Source of the DNA: Bacteriovoracaceae bacterium
GTDB lineage: Bacteria; Bdellovibrionota; UBA1018
Length of the DNA stretch: 5,928 nt
Assembly (NCBI GenBank): GCA_947475645.1
Contig: CANJNU010000067.1
Span: 1 to 5,928 of the forward strand
Direction of reading: 5' to 3'
Positions 1 through 4,479 of the stretch are shown here, one piece after another; positions within the stretch are counted from its first letter, which is position 1; each line of letters starts with the position of its first letter. The position numbers were made by a program, and so were the translations under genes. Under the pieces are notes generated by a model. It searched no databases. It saw nothing but the letters and a program-made list of their open reading frames with translations, and was not told where the DNA came from.

Positions 1-409
1 CCCTTCTCTTCAATTCTGGCGCGAGGTTAAGAACAGATTCGTGGTCACCCGCCGAAACAATCCAATCGACTGGGCCGCCTTTTTCGAGGGCGGGTTGTAG
101 AGCCGATAGAATAGCAACGCGGCAGGCATCTGTTCCTGAATTACAGAAAGCGACTTCCTTGGGGCTGACGGCGTCTCCTAATGATCGCGCCACGGATTGG
201 CGCGAATCTTCGATGATTTGATGAGCCTTGCGTCCGAGCTGATGAGTGCTTGAGGGATTAGGGAGTATTAAATGGATCGAGCGCGAGTCCGCGAGGCTGC
301 TGCCCCCGAAGCTCGCGCCCGAGAAAAATGAAAGAAGCGCCTCCCGAGCCCTAGGGCTCAGAGGTGCGCCCGCATTTGAATCAAGATAAGTCGCGTCCCT
401 TGCCGGCAT
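1..409 (-). CDS. Cysteine desulfurase (IscS/NifS-like, class V aminotransferase fold), N-terminal 136 residues, 3' end outside window
   Basis: PLP-dependent enzyme that takes sulfur from L-cysteine for Fe-S cluster assembly or tRNA thiolation in the cytoplasm. My translation from ATG at 409 stays open to the window edge. It shows family landmarks in order: YLDSNAGAP (8-16, usual YLDNNATTP), NPSSTHQLGRKA (51-62), the PLP-phosphate loop FCNSGTDACRVAI (88-100, T93 matching IscS T76) and GDHESVL (121-127, H123 matching the PLP-stacking His). The PLP lysine and the sulfur-accepting cysteine loop would lie beyond position 1, so activity cannot be judged. The start lies inside the 3' end of the iscR-like gene (29-base overlap) without a clear Shine-Dalgarno, which suggests translational coupling. 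Oddities are GAP for TTP, TDAC for the usual TES/TEA-N, and about a dozen extra residues (around 31-48) before NPSS. The family call is firm; assignment as iscS, nifS or a tRNA-dedicated paralogue is not possible from this part. Confidence 0.88.
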   Translation of the reverse strand, partial: MPARDATYLDSNAGAPLSPRAREALLSFFSGASFGGSSLADSRSIHLILPNPSSTHQLGRKAHQIIEDSRQSVARSLGDAVSPKEVAFCNSGTDACRVAILSALQPALEKGGPVDWIVSAGDHESVLNLAPELKRR

Positions 410-899
410 GTGAAGGCGAAGCAGGAACTTGGAATCCTGAAATGTCCAAAGATGGAGATGTCGTTTTTGGAAGCTCTTGATTCGTGCCGCGCGCTTTACG
501 AATCAGGTCTCCTACGGAAGTGGTGGTGAGGTATTCTTGCATCAGTAGACCCAAGTTCTCGAAGTAGGCCTTGGTGAGCACGAATTCGACAGTGTCACTT
601 TTAATATCGCCCGTACCGATGAGGTCACGCGCAGGGTTAATGTTTTCACCCACACTGAGAAGCACATCTTTAATCGAAATCTCATCCATAGTACGCGATA
701 GAACGTAACCGCCCCCTGGCCCGCGCACACTTTTCACTACCGAGCCTTTACGCAAGCGGCGGAAAAGTTGCTCCAAATAATGGAGCGAAATTTTTTGTCG
801 ATCGGAAATTTCTTGGAGACGAACGGGACGTCCGTTCGAATTAAAGGTCAGGTCCAAAATGGCCCGAACCGCATATCTCCCTTTTGAAGTCAAACGCAT
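381..899 (-). CDS. iscR: IscR-like Rrf2-family transcriptional regulator lacking all cluster-ligating cysteines
   Basis: Dimeric winged-helix regulator of Fe-S cluster genes. The 172-residue product matches E. coli IscR closely in its DNA-binding half: MRLTSKGRYAV (1-11), ISLHYLEQLFRRLRK (37-51, recognition helix region) and SVRGPGGGYVLSR (57-69, wing). The dimerisation region follows (about 72-135). In E. coli IscR the [2Fe-2S] ligands are C92, C98, C104 and H107. Here ungapped alignment puts D92 and D98 at the first two, the third falls near V104-V107, and the LTHALW motif reads LTKAYF (His to Lys). The protein contains no cysteine. A Ser/Pro-rich tail (about 137-172) replaces the usual C-terminus. 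A good Shine-Dalgarno (AAAGGGAG, 915-908, 8-base spacer) supports the ATG at 899. The gene is cotranscribed with, and overlaps, the downstream cysteine desulfurase, which is the context expected for IscR. The symbol is by similarity: the protein may act like cluster-free (apo) IscR or sense something else. Confidence 0.88.
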   Translation of the reverse strand: MRLTSKGRYAVRAILDLTFNSNGRPVRLQEISDRQKISLHYLEQLFRRLRKGSVVKSVRGPGGGYVLSRTMDEISIKDVLLSVGENINPARDLIGTGDIKSDTVEFVLTKAYFENLGLLMQEYLTTTSVGDLIRKARGTNQELPKTTSPSLDISGFQVPASPSHAGKGRDLS

Positions 900-907
900 A
901 GAGTGTT

Positions 908-915
908 CTCCCTTT
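908..915 (-). promoter_or_regulatory. Ribosome binding site of the iscR-like gene
   Basis: Read on the minus strand, AAAGGGAG lies 8 bases before the ATG at 899. This is a strong anti-Shine-Dalgarno match at good spacing and fixes the iscR start. Confidence 0.75.
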
Positions 916-930
916 GCTTCTCACATTTTC

Positions 931-966
931 TATATACGGCGTACCATGCTGTAGTACCAGCGTCAA
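931..966 (-). promoter_or_regulatory. Candidate promoter and operator region of the iscR-like operon
   Basis: On the minus strand a good -35-like TTGACG lies at 966-961. With a 17-base spacer the -10 position reads TACGCC (943-938), a poor match. A better AT-rich TATATA lies at 936-931, but 24 bases away, which is too far for sigma-70. Between them GTACCA occurs twice (941-946 and 954-959 on the plus strand), and GTACCA/TAGTAC (941-946/952-957) forms an imperfect dyad with a 5-base gap. An activator- or repressor-controlled promoter is plausible. The site does not fit the E. coli type 1 or type 2 IscR consensus. The exact hexamers are uncertain. Confidence 0.35.
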
Positions 967-985
967 CTACTGTTCATTGTTTTTA

Positions 986-1012
986 CACTTCAATAGGTGT
1001 TAATCACCTCAA
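986..1012. repeat. Short direct and inverted repeats in the divergent intergenic region
   Basis: CACTTCAA (986-993) and CACCTCAA (1005-1012) are an 8-base direct repeat with one mismatch, 19 bases apart. Between and overlapping them, AGGTG (995-999) and CACCT (1005-1009) form a perfect 5-base inverted repeat around TTAAT. Such clustering upstream of two divergent genes is typical of an operator, but it is short enough to arise by chance. No regulator can be assigned. Confidence 0.35.
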
Positions 1013-1020
1013 GGGGATCC

Positions 1021-1044
1021 ATGATTTTGTCGATATCGAAGTGA
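1021..1044 (+). CDS. Possible 7-codon leader minicistron (MILSISK) coupled to the downstream gene
   Basis: AAGGGG (1011-1016) is the best Shine-Dalgarno on the plus strand here, and 4 bases after it lies ATG at 1021. That frame runs only seven codons and stops with TGA at 1042-1044. The last base of the TGA is the first base of ATG 1044, giving a TGATG stop-start junction with the unknown gene. The ATG at 1044 has only a weak Shine-Dalgarno of its own. Termination-reinitiation coupling or a small regulatory leader would explain this. The feature is short and rests on position only, so chance remains quite possible. Confidence 0.3.
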   Translation: MILSISK

Positions 1045-1613
1045 TGTCCAACTCAGACAAGACGATCGTTGCCAATTTCAGCGTCAGTCCCGATCAAACC
1101 GGTATTTCCGACGTTCCGGGGATAACAGTTCTATTAAATAAAAAAACACTTTTAAAACAAGAAGATAGCGCTAACTCTGGAAGCTCAGTCGAGCTTGCAA
1201 TTCAAGCGCTTCTTGAGGCGGGGGCGATTTCTGGCGCGTTCCTCGGTGCAGAGGCGAATGGGTCGGCCACCTTTCGAACTCAAAGTACGTTTGGCCTGTC
1301 TGGGCATGAGGAAATTTTTCGTGGAGTAGTTTGGTCGTCGAAATTAGGAGAGGCCGGTGCTGAAACCCTCACTCAATTGTTGAAAACGGGCGCCCTCGAA
1401 ATGGGGCCCCTTTCTGCGGTGGGCATAACGAGGGCAATACGAGCAGCTTTCGCAGTACAGAATAAACAGTGGCTCACTTTAATACGATCGGGCTCAGTCG
1501 AGCGGCCAGATGGAATTATTGCTGTCGTATCGCCCATGCGTCTAGGAACTATTCTTTCGCAAGTTCAGAAAATCCTGCAAAAAACTATATCGGTCACTCG
1601 AAAAACGGCCTAA
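1044..1613 (+). CDS. Protein of unknown function, 189 residues, with a possible SpoVS/Alba-like C-terminal region
   Basis: I do not recognise this protein with certainty. The open frame begins at 903, but its first 47 codons cover the iscR promoter area and give a Cys/His-rich sequence unlike the rest. I therefore prefer ATG 1044 (MSNSDKTIVANF). The product has no cysteine, signal peptide or membrane helix and looks cytoplasmic. Residues 1-45 appear strand-rich, 47-62 helical (SSVELAIQALLEAGAI), then a Gly/Ser/Thr-rich linker to about 88. Residues 94-140 (RGVVWSSK..., LLKTGALEMGPLSAVGITRAIRAAFAVQ) line up by eye with the SpoVS pattern VLRERGAAEIQAIGAGALNQ followed by AVKAVAIAR, almost without gaps. 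The later IIAVVSP (158-164) resembles the following SpoVS strand. SpoVS itself is about 86 residues, so this would be a fused or extended form. The gene is divergent from the iscR-like gene and tail-to-tail with tsaE. That it is a gene is likely; the SpoVS link is a hypothesis. Confidence 0.7.
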   Translation: MSNSDKTIVANFSVSPDQTGISDVPGITVLLNKKTLLKQEDSANSGSSVELAIQALLEAGAISGAFLGAEANGSATFRTQSTFGLSGHEEIFRGVVWSSKLGEAGAETLTQLLKTGALEMGPLSAVGITRAIRAAFAVQNKQWLTLIRSGSVERPDGIIAVVSPMRLGTILSQVQKILQKTISVTRKTA

Positions 1614-2137
1614 AGGCGCTCGATCTTCATTTTTCTTAAAGTGGATTCATTCCCAAAATCGAGACTGACCTTCCAAACAGAGCTGGCCCGACTTCTAGCG
1701 TTTTCGGTAACCGCGCGCTCAAAGCTTGGCCAAAGAGAAATCCATTCCGAAATGACCACGGCGTCGCGTTCCCAAAAATAAGATTGCAGCCCCGATTGTT
1801 CGAGCTCCTCCTCAAATCGAATTCGATAAAAGTCGATGTGAATCAGTGACCCCAGAGGGCACAGATACTCATGGGCCAACGCGAAAGTAGGACTTCCTTC
1901 GGGAGGCTGTACTACTCCCATCGATTCAAGAAGCGCACGAGCGAACGTGGTTTTACCAGCCCCCATGGGGCCTTCGAGGAAAATTCGATCGTGAAGTCGT
2001 ATTTCGTGAGCCAAGGCTCGGGCGACTAAATAAAGGTTCTCTTCAGAGTAATCGAGCTCTTGCTTCCAAAGGTGGGGGGCTTGAGGCTGTGCTGTAAGTG
2101 GCTTCTGTCGCGCTGGCTTTAATGTCTTTGAAGGCAT
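1610..2137 (-). CDS. tsaE: tRNA threonylcarbamoyladenosine biosynthesis ATPase TsaE
   Basis: P-loop ATPase that works with TsaB and TsaD (and TsaC product) in forming N6-threonylcarbamoyl-adenosine at position 37 of ANN-decoding tRNAs in the cytoplasm. The 175-residue product has the family motifs: Walker A GPMGAGKTTFAR (56-67), the GSPTFALAHEY loop (81-91), HIDFYRI (100-106, Walker B-like Asp102) and SEW (130-132). E. coli TsaE is 153 residues; the excess is an N-terminal extension of about 25 basic/Pro-rich residues, encoded almost entirely in the overlap with nnr. No other in-frame ATG, GTG or TTG exists before the core domain, so ATG 2137 is the best start although its Shine-Dalgarno is weak. 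Translation is probably coupled to nnr. The stop overlaps the stop of the convergent unknown gene. It is the last gene of the glmM operon in view. Confidence 0.93.
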   Translation of the reverse strand: MPSKTLKPARQKPLTAQPQAPHLWKQELDYSEENLYLVARALAHEIRLHDRIFLEGPMGAGKTTFARALLESMGVVQPPEGSPTFALAHEYLCPLGSLIHIDFYRIRFEEELEQSGLQSYFWERDAVVISEWISLWPSFERAVTENARSRASSVWKVSLDFGNESTLRKMKIERL

Positions 2138-3692
2138 GGCTAATATTCTCGATGATGTCTTGCGCAGTCATACTGCGATGACCTAGTTCTTGCGCAGCTA
2201 AGTCACCCGCCAAGCTGTGCAAGTAAACCCCCAGAAGTGTTGCCTGGAAGGGATCCATTTTTTGGCCCAACAATCCGCCAATCATTCCGGCTAAAACGTC
2301 ACCACTGCCCGCTGTGGCCATTCCATCGTTTGGATAATGATTTAGATATAAAACGTCGTCAGGCGATCCGATTAAAGTGGCAGCGCCTTTGAGTAGTACA
2401 ATGGAATGAGTGAGTTCGACCGCTTTGCGAACGTATTTCACGGGGTCGTGTGTGATCTCATCCTTAGCCACTCCAATTAGCCGACTCATTTCACCCGGGT
2501 GGGGAGTTAAAACAGTGGGAGCTCGACGTTGAACTAAGAGTTCGTGCATTTGATAGTCAGCAATTAAATTTAAGGCATCGGCATCCAGAACGAGAGGTCC
2601 CTTATAGAGAGTAAGAATTTCTTCAAGAAGACGCTTTCCGTCCTCTCTTAATCCCAATCCTGGTCCCACAACAACGCTTGAATATTGGTTTAAATTTCTA
2701 CGATAAAGCTCAGCTTCGCTTCCTTCCCACTTCAGGGGAACTGCCATAGTTTCATTCGGCAGCTTGAGCAGAAGGGTCTCGAAGCCCTCTTCCCAAGTGG
2801 CTACTGTAACCAACCCGGTTCCCATTCGATGACAGGCACTCGCGGTCATTACAATGGCACCGAGACGACCTGGGCTGCCGCCGATGAGCAAGGAGTGGCC
2901 GAAAGAGTTTTTGTGTCCATACCGGTCGCGTTCACGCACGAGTTTCGCAATAGGCTGCTTCATCAGTAGAAATTTGTCGCCCTCTCGCCTGAACCGCGCA
3001 GGTAGCGAAATATCGACATTAATTAATTCTCCCCTTCGAGCAGCGCCAGGCGGAAAAAAGTGGCCCAATTTTGGAAATCCGAAGCTTACCGTGAGGTTCG
3101 CTTGAATCGAGGTTCCATGAACCATTCCGGTATCGCCACTCACTCCCGAGGGAATGTCGAGAGCCACCACCTCGGTGGATGCCGTACTATTAATGAGCTC
3201 GACTACCTCAAAAAGAAGTCCTTCAAGATGGCCTTTTAGTCCGGTTCCGAGAATTCCATCGATAATGGTAAAAGGACCGGGCGAACTCGCAAAAAAGTTC
3301 TGAAGGTCGGAAATCGTTTCTAGGTGAACCAATTTGGCTTTAAGCCGTTTTAGAATTTGAAAGTTGCGAAGCGTACTTCCTTTATAATGTTCCTCGCCAT
3401 GAAGATGAAAGATGCGAACCTTTCTATCCATTCCCATGAGTCGGCGAGCCACTACGAATGCATCACCTGCGTTGTTTCCTTTGCCCGCAAAAACGAGGAT
3501 CTCTGTCGATCGGCCCGCGTTGGGAAAGTTTTCCAATAGAATCTGGCTCGCTGCGCGGCCCGCGTTCTCCATTAAAATGAGGGCGTCGAGTCCATATTCC
3601 CGATCAGCAACCTCATCCAATGAGCGCATCTCCTCGCTGGTGCAAATTCTCATTTGTGCGCTGCTTACTTTATCATTCATTAAATTATTCAC
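2043..3692 (-). CDS. nnr: Bifunctional NAD(P)H-hydrate epimerase / ADP-dependent NAD(P)H-hydrate dehydratase
   Basis: Metabolite-repair enzyme. The N-terminal YjeF_N domain epimerises R- and S-NAD(P)HX, and the C-terminal ribokinase-like domain dehydrates S-NADPHX with ADP. The N-domain (about 14-235) shows MENAG (41-45), GKGNNAGDA (70-78, usually GNNGGDG), DGILGTGL (145-152), ALDIPSG (177-183) and FGFPKLGH (204-211). The C-domain (about 250-522) shows GHSLLIGGSPGRLGA (265-279), GPGLG (343-347), LDADALN (369-375), TPHPGE (396-401), VLLKGA (432-437) and GMATAGSGDVLAG (457-469, catalytic Asp465). The start is GTG at 3692: GAGGT lies 7 bases upstream (3704-3700). ATG codons 5 and 14 lack a placed ribosome binding site. 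That Shine-Dalgarno contains part of the pdxJ stop (TGAGGT). The family normally ends around HAF (519-521); the last 28 residues, Ala/Ser/Pro-rich, run into tsaE in another frame. Length 549 is slightly above the usual 500-515. Confidence 0.94.
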   Translation of the reverse strand: MNNLMNDKVSSAQMRICTSEEMRSLDEVADREYGLDALILMENAGRAASQILLENFPNAGRSTEILVFAGKGNNAGDAFVVARRLMGMDRKVRIFHLHGEEHYKGSTLRNFQILKRLKAKLVHLETISDLQNFFASSPGPFTIIDGILGTGLKGHLEGLLFEVVELINSTASTEVVALDIPSGVSGDTGMVHGTSIQANLTVSFGFPKLGHFFPPGAARRGELINVDISLPARFRREGDKFLLMKQPIAKLVRERDRYGHKNSFGHSLLIGGSPGRLGAIVMTASACHRMGTGLVTVATWEEGFETLLLKLPNETMAVPLKWEGSEAELYRRNLNQYSSVVVGPGLGLREDGKRLLEEILTLYKGPLVLDADALNLIADYQMHELLVQRRAPTVLTPHPGEMSRLIGVAKDEITHDPVKYVRKAVELTHSIVLLKGAATLIGSPDDVLYLNHYPNDGMATAGSGDVLAGMIGGLLGQKMDPFQATLLGVYLHSLAGDLAAQELGHRSMTAQDIIENISHAFKDIKASATEATYSTASSPPPLEARARLL

Positions 3693-3699
3693 AAATTAT

Positions 3700-3704
3700 A
3701 CCTC
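3700..3704 (-). promoter_or_regulatory. Ribosome binding site deciding the GTG start of nnr
   Basis: GAGGT on the minus strand, 7 bases before GTG 3692, overlaps the last two bases of the pdxJ TGA stop. The placement selects GTG over the downstream ATGs and implies coupled translation of pdxJ and nnr. Confidence 0.65.
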
Positions 3705-4476
3705 AAGGAGCAATCAGTGCCGAAACCATTTCGCGAACCGCGCGTTCCATTCCTACTAAAGCCGCGCGGCAAACGATTGCGTGTCCGATATTGTACTCGG
3801 CGATGAGTGGCTTCGCCATTTCGTCTTCGAGCTCAGCAACAGCACGCACGTTTAAATAATCAAACCCATGTCCTGCGTGCGCACCCATTCCTAGTTTTCT
3901 AGCTTCGAGCGCGGCTACGCGGATCTTTTTAAGAGCAGGTTCGATTCTCTTCGTTCCTTTGGGGCCCGTTTGAGTGGCTAAGCAATAAGAGCCCGTATGC
4001 AGCTCCACCGCATCGGCGCCTAACTCTGCACTGAGACGCACCGATTGAATCATCGGCTCGATAAATAGGCTCACTTGAATTCCGTTCGCCTTCAATGCTT
4101 TGACTACAAGAGAAAGTCGCTTAAAGTTGGACTTCACGTCAAGACCGCCCTCGGTCGTTACTTCCATTCGCTTCTCAGGAACCAAGCATACCCAGTCGGG
4201 ATTTACTTTGGAAGCAAACCGAGTCATCTCTGGCGTGGCCGCAATTTCGAGATTAAGCAGAAGCTCCAAGTGACTTCGAAGTAGCTTTACGTCGTTATCT
4301 TGAATGTGGCGACGATCCTCGCGAAGGTGTACCGTAATCTGCCCAGCTCCCCCTGCCTGCGCCAACTGTGCTGCCTCTAGAATCGAAGGATACTGTGTTC
4401 CGCGAAGTTGCCTGAGTGTGGCGATATGATCGAGATTTACACCCAAACGTGGAAGAACGATCGAAGTTTGAGTCAT
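3703..4476 (-). CDS. pdxJ: Pyridoxine 5'-phosphate synthase PdxJ
   Basis: Condenses 1-deoxy-D-xylulose 5-phosphate with 3-amino-2-oxopropyl phosphate to pyridoxine 5'-phosphate, the last ring-forming step of the DXP-dependent vitamin B6 pathway; cytoplasmic TIM barrel. The 257-residue product is close to the family's usual 240-250. Visible motifs are LGVNLDHIATLRQLRG (11-26), ITVHLREDRRHI (47-58, catalytic His50), LNLEIA (74-79, Glu77), CLVPEKRMEVTTEGGLDV (97-114), QVSLFIEP (134-141), ELHTGSY (158-164), AHAGHGFDYLNV (199-210, His203) and EYNIGHAIVCRA (228-239). All three catalytic residues known from E. coli PdxJ (His45, Glu72, His193) have counterparts. It starts 3 bases after the glmM stop, with AGG about 9 bases upstream. 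Its presence implies de novo B6 synthesis by the PdxA/PdxJ route. Confidence 0.97.
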   Translation of the reverse strand: MTQTSIVLPRLGVNLDHIATLRQLRGTQYPSILEAAQLAQAGGAGQITVHLREDRRHIQDNDVKLLRSHLELLLNLEIAATPEMTRFASKVNPDWVCLVPEKRMEVTTEGGLDVKSNFKRLSLVVKALKANGIQVSLFIEPMIQSVRLSAELGADAVELHTGSYCLATQTGPKGTKRIEPALKKIRVAALEARKLGMGAHAGHGFDYLNVRAVAELEDEMAKPLIAEYNIGHAIVCRAALVGMERAVREMVSALIAP

Positions 4477-4479
4477 CGT

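Noticed and set aside
542..730. Minus-strand open frame inside the iscR-like gene
   Set aside because: Alternative frame of a gene with clear homology; no ribosome binding site or motif.
921..1020. Classical E. coli type 1 or type 2 IscR binding site
   Set aside because: No stretch matches either consensus; only unassigned repeats are present.
903..1043. N-terminal extension of the unknown plus-strand protein from ATG 903
   Set aside because: It covers the iscR promoter and ribosome binding site, has a Cys/His-rich composition unlike the rest, and no ribosome binding site precedes 903.
1608..1617. GCCTAAAGGC hairpin as a terminator between the convergent genes
   Set aside because: Stem of only 4 bases with a 2-base loop and no T-run; it falls on the stop codons.
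2854..3105. Plus-strand open frame opposite nnr
   Set aside because: Antisense to a well-conserved coding region, with no family features; a shadow frame.
3693..3700. TATAAT-like string before nnr as an internal promoter
   Set aside because: It sits between the ribosome binding site and the start codon, so a transcript from it would begin inside the gene.
3412..3859. Overlapping plus-strand open frames across the 5' end of nnr and 3' end of pdxJ
   Set aside because: Arg/Ser/Ala-rich translations with no recognisable motifs, antisense to two conserved genes.
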